Assembly: GCA_024693845.1 (NCBI GenBank)
Contig: JAILKJ010000013.1
Coordinates: 1-40,530 of the forward strand
Length of the DNA stretch: 40,530 nucleotides
Source: Lachnospiraceae bacterium
GTDB lineage: Bacteria; Bacillota; Clostridia; Lachnospirales; Lachnospiraceae
Direction of reading: 5' to 3'
In this document: piece after piece, positions 26,426 through 35,144 of the stretch
Layout of the letters: every line of letters begins with the position of its first letter
Numbering within the stretch: position 1 is the first letter of the stretch
Notes under the pieces: generated by a model
What the model was told of the DNA's origin: nothing
What the model saw: only the letters and a program-made list of their open reading frames with translations
Databases searched by the model: none
Program-made: the position numbers and the translations under genes

Positions 26426-27715
26426 CTACTCAAATCTTACGTGGATGGAATTGGCGTGCGCCGTTAATCCTTCCTTGGTTGCGAAAAGCTCGATCTTATC
26501 TTTGGCTTCAAACAGAGCCTGCTTCGAGTAAGAGATCAGGCTGGTCTTCTTGATATAGTCATCCACGGAAAGCGGCGAGAAGAACCTTGCCGTTCCGTTG
26601 GTGGGAAGCACGTGGTTGGGACCTGCGAAGTAATCACCCAAAGGCTCCGAGGAGTACTCACCCAGGAAGATGGCTCCTGCGTTTTTGATCTTCGTCATGG
26701 TCTCGTAAGGGTCCTTTGTCAGGATCTCCAGGTGCTCGCTGGCAATTTCATTTGCCGCATCGATGGCGTCTTCCATATTGGGAGCCACCAGAATGTAGCC
26801 GTAGTTTTCCAGACTCTTTTCGATGATTTCCCTTCTGGAGAGCAGCTTTGTAAAAGTGTTCACCTCGGCTGATACTTTTTCCGCCAGCTCCTGACTGGTG
26901 GTGATGAGGATGGCACTGGCAAGCTCATCGTGCTCAGCCTGGGAAAGCAGGTCTGCTGCTACGAATCTGGGATTGGCGGTTTCATCTGCCAGAACCAGGA
27001 TCTCGGAAGGACCTGCGATGGAGTCAATGCTCACGTAGCCGAATACTTCCTTCTTGGCAAGGGCAACGAAGATGTTGCCGGGGCCTACGATCTTGTCAAC
27101 CTTGGGGATGGACTCGGTACCGAAGGCAAGGGCTCCGATGGCCTGTGCACCGCCGGTCTTGTAGATCTCATCCACGCCTGCGATCCGTGCTGCGGCAAGG
27201 GTGCCGGCGTCCACTTTTCCGTCAGGGCCCGCAGGGGAAGTCATTACGATCTTCTTAACACCTGCCACCTTGGCGGGAATGATGGTCATAAGGGTGCTGG
27301 AGGGATAGGCTGCTTTGCCGCCGGGAACGTAAACGCCCACCTTTTCAAGGGCTGTGATCCGCTGGCCCAGGATGGTTCCGTCCTCACGGGTTTCGATGAA
27401 GGTGTTGCGCTTCTGCCTTTCGTGATAGGCTCTGATGTTGGCAGCACTTTGCTCCATGACGCGGTAGTACTCTTCTCCCACTGCCTCAACTGCCTCGTCG
27501 ATCTCTTCCTTTGTCACCTTGAAGTTATCGATGGTGATCTCGTTTTTATCAAATCTGTGGGCCAGATCCAGAAGGGCTGCATCCCCTTCCGTCTTGACAC
27601 GCTCCAGGATCTCACGGACTGTAGCCTCATATTGACCGTACTGGTTCGGGGAACGCTTTAAAAGGTTGGATAAAAGATCCTTCTTACTTTCGCTGGTTAA
27701 CTGTACTATTCTCAT
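26426..27715 (-). CDS. hisD: Histidinol dehydrogenase
   Basis: A 429-residue zinc enzyme carrying out the last two oxidations, histidinol to histidine with NAD. Family blocks are visible: VPGGKAAYPSSTLMTIIPAKVAGV, GAQAIGALAFGTESIPKVD, GPGN, DSIAGPSEI and SQAEHDE (zinc site), and PLGDYFAGPNHVLPT. Start ATG 27715 has AGAGGTG 6 bases upstream; an earlier GTG adds three residues only. A 14-base perfect palindrome (27741-27754) lies in the hisG-hisD gap. Confidence 0.97.
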   Translation of the reverse strand: MRIVQLTSESKKDLLSNLLKRSPNQYGQYEATVREILERVKTEGDAALLDLAHRFDKNEITIDNFKVTKEEIDEAVEAVGEEYYRVMEQSAANIRAYHERQKRNTFIETREDGTILGQRITALEKVGVYVPGGKAAYPSSTLMTIIPAKVAGVKKIVMTSPAGPDGKVDAGTLAAARIAGVDEIYKTGGAQAIGALAFGTESIPKVDKIVGPGNIFVALAKKEVFGYVSIDSIAGPSEILVLADETANPRFVAADLLSQAEHDELASAILITTSQELAEKVSAEVNTFTKLLSRREIIEKSLENYGYILVAPNMEDAIDAANEIASEHLEILTKDPYETMTKIKNAGAIFLGEYSSEPLGDYFAGPNHVLPTNGTARFFSPLSVDDYIKKTSLISYSKQALFEAKDKIELFATKEGLTAHANSIHVRFE

Positions 27716-27771
27716 TTGATTCACCTCTGATTATTTTGGGGCGTCTGCAGACGCGGTCTGATGCAACAGGA

Positions 27772-28419
27772 TCAGAGTTGGTGCTTCAGGGAACTGATCA
27801 GATCGCGTATCCTCTCTGCTTTCAGTTTCATGCTCACCTGATTGACGATCATACGGGCAGACAGCGGGCAGATCTCCTCAAGTACCTTCAGACCGTTCTC
27901 GTGAAGGGTGGAACCGGTTTCAACGATGTCCACGATCACGTCGGAAAGTCCTACGATGGGACCCAGCTCCACAGATCCGTTGAGCTTGATGATGTCGACG
28001 GTCTGGAACTTTTTATTGTAAAAATAATCCTTCGCAATGTTGGGATATTTGCTGGCTACGCGGATCATCTCATGATGCTGCAGAAGCTCAGCTGCGGATT
28101 CGGGTCCGCAAACGCACATACGGCACTTGCCGTAGCCCAGATCCAGCACTTCATAGGCTCTGCGCTGCTCCTCCATGATCGTATCCTTGCCCACAACGCC
28201 GATATCGGCTACGCCATACTCCACGTAGGTCGGTACATCCGGTCCCTTGGCCAGGAAAAAGCGCATCTTCTGCTCTTCGTTCACAAAGATCAGCTTACGG
28301 CTGCTCTTGTCCTTCATCTCATCACAGGTAATGCCGATGCCTTCGAGAAGCTCGAGGGTCTTGCTCGCGAGGCGCCCCTTGCAGAGCGCAATTGTGAGAT
28401 ATTCGTTGTTGGTGTTCAT
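27772..28419 (-). CDS. hisG: ATP phosphoribosyltransferase, short form
   Basis: The committed step of histidine synthesis, joining PRPP and ATP. At 215 residues it is the short HisG form, lacking the C-terminal regulatory domain and requiring HisZ, which is encoded upstream. Motifs: LTIALCKGRLA at the N-terminus, GVADIGVVGKDTI, and the PRPP loop DIVETGSTLHENGL. Start ATG 28419 has AAGGAG 7 bases upstream; a longer frame to 28497 would run into the structured element and lacks family similarity. Confidence 0.96.
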   Translation of the reverse strand: MNTNNEYLTIALCKGRLASKTLELLEGIGITCDEMKDKSSRKLIFVNEEQKMRFFLAKGPDVPTYVEYGVADIGVVGKDTIMEEQRRAYEVLDLGYGKCRMCVCGPESAAELLQHHEMIRVASKYPNIAKDYFYNKKFQTVDIIKLNGSVELGPIVGLSDVIVDIVETGSTLHENGLKVLEEICPLSARMIVNQVSMKLKAERIRDLISSLKHQL

Positions 28420-28447
28420 ATTAATACTCCTTATGTTATCGAAGTCA

Positions 28448-28657
28448 GGAGAGTGTATCCGTTGCAGGCCCGCTTTCGCTACGATCTTAAAGCGCAACGG
28501 CTAGCTAACACCAACTTCGTTGTTGTTAACTAGAGCTGAGCTACATGCACACAGATTTGCTGGCGCAAATCTGGCGCAGAAAACGCAGTTGCGTTTTCTA
28601 TGCTCGCCATTAACCAGGACCGGCGCTTACGCATTACCTGCAACCGGATACATCTCC
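28448..28657 (-). ncRNA. Highly structured 210-base element between hisZ and hisG
   Basis: The hisZ-hisG spacer is non-coding and folds extensively. Outer arms 28448-28468 and 28637-28657 are complementary over 21 bases with two single-base bulges (matching blocks TGTATCC and GTTGCAGG). Inside lie four local hairpins: 28459-28500 (two-part stem), 28501-28533 (15 positions per arm, two mismatches, 3-base loop), 28553-28572 (perfect 8 bp, 4-base loop) and 28578-28599 (perfect 9 bp, 4-base loop). A closing helix around several hairpins looks like a structured RNA (multi-way junction), or a MITE-like insertion. There is no U-run, so it is not a simple terminator. The strand is chosen by operon direction. 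I cannot assign a known RNA family with confidence. Confidence 0.6.
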
Positions 28658-28681
28658 CGCCTTCTATACTATCATAATCAC

Positions 28682-29974
28682 TTACTTTATAAGATCCGTC
28701 AACTCAAGATTGTCGACAGGAAGCCCGTCCGGCGAATCATCGGATAGATCGTAGACGAGGATCTTGCCGTCACTTGTCAGATGATAAAGCTTACGGATCA
28801 GATTGCGGTTACCGTAGGCAACATACTCCGCAATATCCTTACCCTTGCTGTAAGGGCTGCACATCATGTTGTCGCCGCGGCTGCGCAGAACATCGGCAAG
28901 TTTAAGCGCGTCCTTAGCCATCGCGCTGTCATAAACCAGATGGTCGATCTCGCGCTTCTTGCCGGAAAGCAGTTTCTGGGATACCATGGCGCTCATCAGC
29001 TCATCCACGGGGATCACAAAACCGATGGCGGCCGCATCCTTGCCGAAGTAAGACAGCAGGCTGTCGTATCTTCCGCCCTTCAGGATGGCATCACCGACGC
29101 CGTAGGTGTAAGCCCGGAAAATGATACCGGTATAGTAATTATACTTGTTGACCATACCCAGATCATAGGAAATATGATCGGAATCTCCCATCTCGGACAG
29201 CAGGGCGTTCACCTTACTGAGGTGCTTCAGCGCCTGCTTGCTCTGCTTGTTGGAAACGATCTTCTCCGCTTCCGCCAGACAGCTTTCGTCTCCGAAGAGT
29301 TCCGTCAGCTTCAGGAAACCTTCCGCCTTGTCCTTGGCGATGCCTGCTTCCAGGATCAGCTCCTCAACTCCGAAATAGTTCTTGTTGGAAATCTGACGTC
29401 TTACCGCTTCTTCCAGCTCATCGGAAAGACCTGCCTCCTGGCAAAGGCCCTTTAAGAACTCCACATTTCCGATACTGATCTGGAAATCCTTAAGGCCGGC
29501 TGCTTTGAGAGCACATACAGCCATATGCAAAACCTCGGCATCCGAGATCACTCTTGCCTCATCGCTTTTATCTCCGCCGATCAGCTCGATACCGGTCTCG
29601 GTCCCCTCCTTGAGTTTACCCTGCAGATCGGAGGTGTTCACGAAGGTGTTACCGCAGTAGGAAAAATGCAGCGGAAGTTCTTCCTCCATGTAGTACTTTG
29701 CGGCACATCTGGCGATGGATGGGGTGAAATCCGGCCTCAGCGCCAGGGTGTTGCCCTCTTTATCAAAGAACTTATAAAGCTCATTGCTCCTGGTGGTTCC
29801 GATCTCTTTGCTGAATACATCAAAGAATTCAAATACAGGCGTGGCTATCCGCTGAAATCCGAAGCATCTGAAGGTCTTCATCAGCGTGTTCTGAAGTGCG
29901 ATCTTCTTCTGGAGTTCATCCGAATAGATATCTCTTACGCCTTCCGGTGTGTGTAAAACTTTGCTGTCCATCAT
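28682..29974 (-). CDS. hisZ: ATP phosphoribosyltransferase regulatory subunit
   Basis: A histidyl-tRNA synthetase-like protein that activates the short HisG and gives histidine feedback; it has no tRNA-charging role. It is about 430 residues with the class II core (LHTPEGVRDIY, FFDVFSKEIG, LALRPDFTPSIARCAAKYY). The start is uncertain: ATG 29974 (just before the conserved region, but 14 bases after GGGAGG) or ATG 30007 (adds 11 residues, weak ribosome site). It follows recU closely and leads the histidine genes. Confidence 0.93.
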   Translation of the reverse strand: MMDSKVLHTPEGVRDIYSDELQKKIALQNTLMKTFRCFGFQRIATPVFEFFDVFSKEIGTTRSNELYKFFDKEGNTLALRPDFTPSIARCAAKYYMEEELPLHFSYCGNTFVNTSDLQGKLKEGTETGIELIGGDKSDEARVISDAEVLHMAVCALKAAGLKDFQISIGNVEFLKGLCQEAGLSDELEEAVRRQISNKNYFGVEELILEAGIAKDKAEGFLKLTELFGDESCLAEAEKIVSNKQSKQALKHLSKVNALLSEMGDSDHISYDLGMVNKYNYYTGIIFRAYTYGVGDAILKGGRYDSLLSYFGKDAAAIGFVIPVDELMSAMVSQKLLSGKKREIDHLVYDSAMAKDALKLADVLRSRGDNMMCSPYSKGKDIAEYVAYGNRNLIRKLYHLTSDGKILVYDLSDDSPDGLPVDNLELTDLIK

Positions 29975-30030
29975 AGTTGAATATTTTTCCTCCCGGGATT
30001 TTATCATTTACGAAGCCCTGTGAAAAGGCT

Positions 30031-30564
30031 TTATCCTCGCATCTGCAGGTCCTGCTGCATCAGGTCAAGGTACGGTACCATGACACCGCTCTTGGGGTGG
30101 ATGATCCAGTCATCCGAAAGCTCATCCATGCGAAAGCTCTTGCGTCCTCCGCCCTCAGCCCTGTCCCAAAACTCCTTGAGCTTTGTAAAGGTCAGGTAAT
30201 AGAGCAGATCCTTATGGGTATAATACAGCAGGATGAAAGCAACTCCCTGCTGCTTTTCAAACTCCTCCATGAATTCCACCTGATGGGGATGGATATTCTG
30301 CAGGGCAAAAGTGTCCTTAGCACATTCCTTGGCATCAAAACAGACCGGGATCCCCTGTACGGCACCGATATAGTCCACGGTACTCTTCTGTTCGAAGTAG
30401 GCCAGCGTGATATGCCGCGTCTCCTTATCCATCTTGATGGGTGTGATGGGTGTGGGGATCTTCTGGATCAGCGCAAGCCCTGCCTCTTTATATTTTTCGT
30501 TGGTCCGATTGATCATTTCCTCAAAGGTGGATCCTCTCAGACCTCGGGATGCCCATGTTGCCAT
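30031..30564 (-). CDS. recU: Holliday junction resolvase RecU
   Basis: A 177-residue nuclease of the Firmicute RecU family, which resolves four-way junctions in recombination and chromosome segregation. The N-terminal RGSTFEEMINRTN, the catalytic-type STVDYIG with CFDAKE (acidic and lysine residues of the PD-(D/E)XK fold) and HPHQVEFMEEF are visible. It is placed between a surface protein gene (12 bases upstream) and hisZ, an unusual setting since recU often pairs with a penicillin-binding protein gene. Confidence 0.93.
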   Translation of the reverse strand: MATWASRGLRGSTFEEMINRTNEKYKEAGLALIQKIPTPITPIKMDKETRHITLAYFEQKSTVDYIGAVQGIPVCFDAKECAKDTFALQNIHPHQVEFMEEFEKQQGVAFILLYYTHKDLLYYLTFTKLKEFWDRAEGGGRKSFRMDELSDDWIIHPKSGVMVPYLDLMQQDLQMRG

Positions 30565-30576
30565 ATGCTAACTCTC

Positions 30577-33351
30577 TTACGCCGTGATCTTAACGCTCTT
30601 CTTTTGTCCTTTGCCCTTGAAAAGCTTCTTGTATTTGGCAAGACATTTCTTAGGCACTTTGATCTTGCAATTTGCTTTGATCCCCTTCAGCGCTCCCTTG
30701 GAAACCTTGGTCAGTTTCTTGGAACTAATGGTGATCTTGGAAAGCTTCTTACAGCCCTTGAATGCATTCTTGCCGATCTTGGTCACATTTTTGCCGATTG
30801 TTACCTGTGTAAGCTTAGCGCAACTATCGAAAGCGCCGTCCTCGATGGTCGTAACCGATGCGGGAATCTTCACCTTTGTGATCGTCTTGTTCTTCTTATA
30901 AGCATTTTTGCCAATGCCGGTTACCGTGTATGTCCTGTTGTTGTATTTGACAGTTGCAGGTACGTTCAGCGTCTTAGAGATCTTCTTGGTAGTTGAGAAC
31001 CCCGTGATCGTAACTGTCGGATTAGCGGTATCGGTACCGGTGATCTTGCATTTGCAGTTATTATCAGCAGCAGTAAAAGTCTCACCCTTCTTGATCGTAT
31101 CGGTAGTTGCCGAGGCGTTTGCTGCAGCATCTGCAGCGGCCTTCTTCTCCGCCCTTCTGGTATAAACGATCTGTGGCGTTTCCCCTCTGTAGTAAATGAT
31201 CGATGCATCGGATACTAGTACTGCCTGATCTTCATTTACGTAACTATCATCATAGTATCTCGGACAGATCGTTCCGTCTTCATCATACCACTTTCCGTCG
31301 CCGCCGACGGGAAGACGGAGTTTTGCCCCGATATTCTTCGGAGCAATGAACAAGCGAAGCGAATCGCAGTCGGAGATCATGTTGCTGGCCATTTTATGCC
31401 CTTCATCTTTGCCAAAATCCATTGAGCTCATATCCAGTGACTCAAGCGAAGTGCATCCTCTGAACATTTCAGTTGAGCTGGTTAAATTCGGCGTTTTCAA
31501 TCCGGACAGATTCAACGTTTTCAAATTTGTACAATTACTGAACATCTGCATCATGCTTTTCACTTTGTCTGTATGGAAAGTACGAAGATCCAGACTCTCA
31601 AGCGCTTTACAACCGGTAAACATATTGTCCATATACTCTGCATTTGAAGTATCGATTGAAGCAGTATCTATCCACTCAAGCAATTCGCAATTATAGAACA
31701 TCTGGCTGAAATACTTCACATTTGTGGAATTAATATTTCCCATGACAAGTCTCTGCAGCGACTTGCAATCGGCAAACATCGTGGTCATTGTATATGCGTT
31801 CGAAAAATCCCACTTGCTGATATCAATATCCGTCATTTTCTCACAGCCGCGGAACATCTCACTGAAATCCTCCGCCTTAGAGGTTTTAAACTTGGATACA
31901 TCCACCTCTTTCAGTTTCTTACAGTCGTAGAACATGCCGGAGATATTCTCTGCGTTTGCAGTATTTATGTTGCTTACGTCAAGCGCAGTCAGACCCTCGC
32001 AGCCGCAATACAGTCGGTTTAACCATCTTGCCTTATTTGTGTTGAATCCGGTTGTGTCAAGAGATGTCAAGGACTTGCATCGCTCAAACATTCCATTGAA
32101 TAATTTGCAGTTAGAAGTATCAAATCCGCTGACATCGATGCTCTTTAATGCATAGCAATAACGGAACATACAACCCATTTCTTCTACTTTCGACGTATCA
32201 AAACCGGTCAGATTGATGCCTTCGATCTTCTCACAGCCTTCAAACAGGCAGCTTGCGTTTTCAAGTGAAGAAGTCGGAGATGCCGTATTGAAGGAGATGG
32301 AGGTTGCATTCTTGCAGTTCTGGAAACAATTACTCATTTCCTTAATTTTGGTTCTGTCCATCTTGCTCAGATCGATCGAAGTAAGGCTTTCACAGCCGCA
32401 GAACATCTGATTCATATATGTGGGTGCTGCGGAATCCAGGCCATCGATCTGAAGCGTGGTCAAGGCCTTGCAGCCATTAAACATATTCTTTGTGGTAGTA
32501 AGCTCAGACGGCGCGAAGCTTGCGGAAAACAGCACGCTTTCAAGTGCTTCGCAATCATTGAACATATAGTCAGCGGTTGTCAGGTCGGCTCCTGTCCAAC
32601 TGCTCATATCAATAGTTTTAAGGGATGAACAACCGTCAAACATGAAGCTGGTATCGCTCAGTGTGTTGAAAGAACCAAGGCTGAAGTTCTCGATAGTAGT
32701 CAGGTTGATACAGTCTTCAAACGCGAATTGCCCTGAGCTTAAGTTGTTTAAGGATTTAGCAGAAACCGAGGGGAACTTAACAGTGGAAAGCTTCGAACAA
32801 CCGCTAAAACATTTGTATATATTAGAAAGAGCAGAGAGGTTCGAGCCCGACAGGTCAACGCTCTGAAGCTGATCCATATCGGAGAACATATCCTGCATGA
32901 TCTTTATATTTGATGCATTAACCTCTGCGGATTTGATCTCACCGCTATATGCTTTCCAACCGGGAACGCCGGCACTATAGTAATCGCCGGTTCCGGAAAT
33001 GGTTAAAAATCCGGTATCATCAACAGACCAGGAAAGAGCGCCTGCCGTACCACTATGAACCACGGCTGCTTCGGAGGTAATCTCTTCTTCATCGAAATCT
33101 TCTGCAGACTCTTCTGTATCATTGTCAGACTCTGCTTCAAGTTCCTCTTTCTTAAAGGTATTATCACTTACCTCATTAACGTAATCACCATTATCCGAAA
33201 TTAAACTCTCCGAACTTTCCGAGATTTCCACACCTTCCTGAGTTTCACCGGTTGCCGCAACCTCTCCGTAGGCGCATAAAACCCGCGACATACTGAGTGC
33301 TGCCGTAAGTCCCAACGTGATCATTTTCTTTGCAAATACTCTTTTTCTCAT
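30577..33351 (-). CDS. Secreted DUF285/BspA-like repeat surface protein
   Basis: A 924-residue exported protein. The start is ATG 33351 (MRKRVFAKKMITLGLTAALS), just after GGGAGAGGG; a longer frame overlaps the pseudouridine synthase gene. A signal peptide of about 28 residues is followed by an acidic linker (to about 110). From about 160 to 670 there are around 20 tandem units with the core MFxxCxxL-xx-IDLSxxDTSxxxxM (DUF285, PF03382), often seen in surface proteins. LRR_5 units follow (IGKNAFKGCKKLSKI) and then a strongly basic C-terminus. It is probably an adhesin or glycan-binding surface protein; no anchor motif is seen. It lies within a housekeeping operon (16 bases after the rluA-type gene, 12 before recU). 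Confidence 0.9.
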   Translation of the reverse strand: MRKRVFAKKMITLGLTAALSMSRVLCAYGEVAATGETQEGVEISESSESLISDNGDYVNEVSDNTFKKEELEAESDNDTEESAEDFDEEEITSEAAVVHSGTAGALSWSVDDTGFLTISGTGDYYSAGVPGWKAYSGEIKSAEVNASNIKIMQDMFSDMDQLQSVDLSGSNLSALSNIYKCFSGCSKLSTVKFPSVSAKSLNNLSSGQFAFEDCINLTTIENFSLGSFNTLSDTSFMFDGCSSLKTIDMSSWTGADLTTADYMFNDCEALESVLFSASFAPSELTTTKNMFNGCKALTTLQIDGLDSAAPTYMNQMFCGCESLTSIDLSKMDRTKIKEMSNCFQNCKNATSISFNTASPTSSLENASCLFEGCEKIEGINLTGFDTSKVEEMGCMFRYCYALKSIDVSGFDTSNCKLFNGMFERCKSLTSLDTTGFNTNKARWLNRLYCGCEGLTALDVSNINTANAENISGMFYDCKKLKEVDVSKFKTSKAEDFSEMFRGCEKMTDIDISKWDFSNAYTMTTMFADCKSLQRLVMGNINSTNVKYFSQMFYNCELLEWIDTASIDTSNAEYMDNMFTGCKALESLDLRTFHTDKVKSMMQMFSNCTNLKTLNLSGLKTPNLTSSTEMFRGCTSLESLDMSSMDFGKDEGHKMASNMISDCDSLRLFIAPKNIGAKLRLPVGGDGKWYDEDGTICPRYYDDSYVNEDQAVLVSDASIIYYRGETPQIVYTRRAEKKAAADAAANASATTDTIKKGETFTAADNNCKCKITGTDTANPTVTITGFSTTKKISKTLNVPATVKYNNRTYTVTGIGKNAYKKNKTITKVKIPASVTTIEDGAFDSCAKLTQVTIGKNVTKIGKNAFKGCKKLSKITISSKKLTKVSKGALKGIKANCKIKVPKKCLAKYKKLFKGKGQKKSVKITA

Positions 33352-33367
33352 TTTGGCCCTCTCCCCA

Positions 33368-34435
33368 TTAATACAAGTTTCGCGATATGTCATCTACCAT
33401 ATTGATTCCGCAAGCAGTTAAATACTTCTCCAAATCCTCCGGTAACGGCGCTATGAACTCCTTGCCGGAAAGGTTTTTCAGCGCTCCTTCAAGATGTTCC
33501 GGGAATGCCATCCGGTAAGCATGAAGCAACTGCCGCTTAACCGATGCGCCGCTTTTTGGCGATTGTCCCTTCTTCCCGTACTTCGGATCTCCGATGATCG
33601 GATGTCCGATGGAGGAAAGGTGAGCCCGGATCTGGTGGCTCTTGCCCGTGATCAGTTCTATCTCCAGGAGCGTAACTTCTCCGTTATCACTCAGAGGTCT
33701 GATCCCGGTTATGATCTCCTTGCTTCCTTCAAAAGCCTTATTCCGGATGATCGCCGTATTACTCTTCTCATCCTTGCCCCACCATGCCCTAAGCAGCTGA
33801 GGCTCCTTTATAACGCCCGAAACCGGCGCCAGATAATACTTCGAAGCTTCGCGCTCCTTCAAGAGCTCCTGCAGAGCCTTGGCGGCTCCATGCGACTTAG
33901 CAAAAAGTAAAAGCCCCGAAGTATTGCGGTCCAGCCTGTTGCAGACCGAAGGAACGAATCCCGCAGGCATTGTACCCTGCTCTCGAAGATAGTCCAGAAG
34001 TATCTCATTGGCCGAAACATCCGTAGCCGTAGCCTTCTGGGAAAGCTGTCCCGCAGGCTTGTTATATAGGATTATCTGATCATCCTCATATATGATCCGG
34101 TCCGCCATACGATCCGCCGCAGAATCATTTGTTTTCTGCATCACGGCACGTGCATCATGCGATAAAAGCTTCCCGTAAAGATCATCATCGCGTCGATCAC
34201 CGCTCACAACAGTACCGCCGCCCAGGTTCTCAAATGTCTCATCAGAAAACCAGATACAGACCTCGTCGCCCTCCGACAGAATACTGCTTCCGTCCGTCTT
34301 CTTACCGTTGACGGTGATATTTTTCTTGCGCATCATCTTATGCAGAAAGCCGTTTTGTGCCTTCGGCAACAGATGCTTTATGTACTTCACCGCATGCTGA
34401 CCGCTTTCGGCAGCTGTGATCGTGAACTTTTTCAT
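33368..34435 (-). CDS. RluA-family pseudouridine synthase
   Basis: A 355-residue RNA-modifying enzyme converting uridine to pseudouridine, probably in rRNA. An S4-like N-terminal segment (residues about 15-75, FLHKMMRKKNITVNGKKTDG) precedes the catalytic domain. The catalytic aspartate is in CNRLDRNTSGLLL (the usual HRLD is NRLD here). ITGKSHQIRAHL and HPIIGDPKYG are family blocks. The exact position modified (RluC-, RluD- or other type) cannot be told. Confidence 0.92.
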   Translation of the reverse strand: MKKFTITAAESGQHAVKYIKHLLPKAQNGFLHKMMRKKNITVNGKKTDGSSILSEGDEVCIWFSDETFENLGGGTVVSGDRRDDDLYGKLLSHDARAVMQKTNDSAADRMADRIIYEDDQIILYNKPAGQLSQKATATDVSANEILLDYLREQGTMPAGFVPSVCNRLDRNTSGLLLFAKSHGAAKALQELLKEREASKYYLAPVSGVIKEPQLLRAWWGKDEKSNTAIIRNKAFEGSKEIITGIRPLSDNGEVTLLEIELITGKSHQIRAHLSSIGHPIIGDPKYGKKGQSPKSGASVKRQLLHAYRMAFPEHLEGALKNLSGKEFIAPLPEDLEKYLTACGINMVDDISRNLY

Positions 34436-34458
34436 ACAATAAGCCCTAAAGCGTAGGT

Positions 34459-35082
34459 TTAAAGGGAGATCTGGAATAATACTTTTGCCGCCGCCGTGTT
34501 GAAAGCCTCATCGGCATTTTCCAGATGCTTGATCTCCGAGATCCTTTGCAAAAATGCCTCCGCCGAATCATACATTTTAACCGAGGCATTGATCCTGTCC
34601 TTTTGAAGAGTGGTGGTCAGGTGCTTTTGCAGATCCTGTACAAGCTCCTGTGAATCCTTCTTTCCTTTGCTCTTGCCACCGCATCTTACAAATCCGAATA
34701 CGGAGCCACCATAAAGGAGAATGGCGGGAACCTCATAGGTGACCGATTGGGTCGTGAATACCAGATCATACAACGCCAGAGCTCCTGCGGTTTCTTCGCC
34801 GATCTTCTTTTGGCAGGCCTTCACTCCCTCGGAGATCTTCTCATATTCTTCCGGTAACAGGCTCTTGCTCTTTAAATACATGATCGCAAGGACTGCATTT
34901 TTACTGGCCGGAAGGATCCCGAGGACGGCAACCAGAGTCAATAGGTTCTTTTTCGTTCCCGTTGTTATGATCCCAGCTGCAAACAGTGCCAGGGGTACGG
35001 CAAAATACAGGATGGTCTTAAGAGTCTCGATCTTCTTTTTATAAGACAGGTATCCGTATTCGCCCTGATGTTTCTTATCCAT
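34459..35082 (-). CDS. Uncharacterised membrane protein
   Basis: A 207-residue protein with two adjacent predicted membrane spans (about residues 22-42 and 48-68) near the N-terminus. A long cytosolic region follows, with LLYGGSVFGFVRCGGKSKGKK around residue 122-142 (third hydrophobic stretch) and a helical C-terminus. I do not recognise a family. It lies between the DivIVA-like gene and the pseudouridine synthase gene, 23 bases ahead of the latter, and follows a terminator, so expression may rely on read-through. Confidence 0.7.
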   Translation of the reverse strand: MDKKHQGEYGYLSYKKKIETLKTILYFAVPLALFAAGIITTGTKKNLLTLVAVLGILPASKNAVLAIMYLKSKSLLPEEYEKISEGVKACQKKIGEETAGALALYDLVFTTQSVTYEVPAILLYGGSVFGFVRCGGKSKGKKDSQELVQDLQKHLTTTLQKDRINASVKMYDSAEAFLQRISEIKHLENADEAFNTAAAKVLFQISL

Positions 35083-35105
35083 AAATCTTTCCTATACTTA
35101 CAAAA

Positions 35106-35129
35106 TCGGCTGCAGTATTTTGCAGCCGA
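35106..35129 (-). terminator. Terminator after the coiled-coil gene
   Basis: A perfect 9-bp stem (TCGGCTGCA with TGCAGCCGA) and a 6-base loop, followed on the minus strand by TTTTG. It lies 16 bases after the stop at 35145. Confidence 0.8.
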
Positions 35130-35144
35130 CTTAAAATTCCATTT

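Noticed and set aside
28420-28681. T-box riboswitch controlling the histidine genes
   Set aside because: No T-box sequence (TGGNACCGCG) or specifier-loop arrangement and no terminator; the element also lies inside the operon rather than ahead of it.
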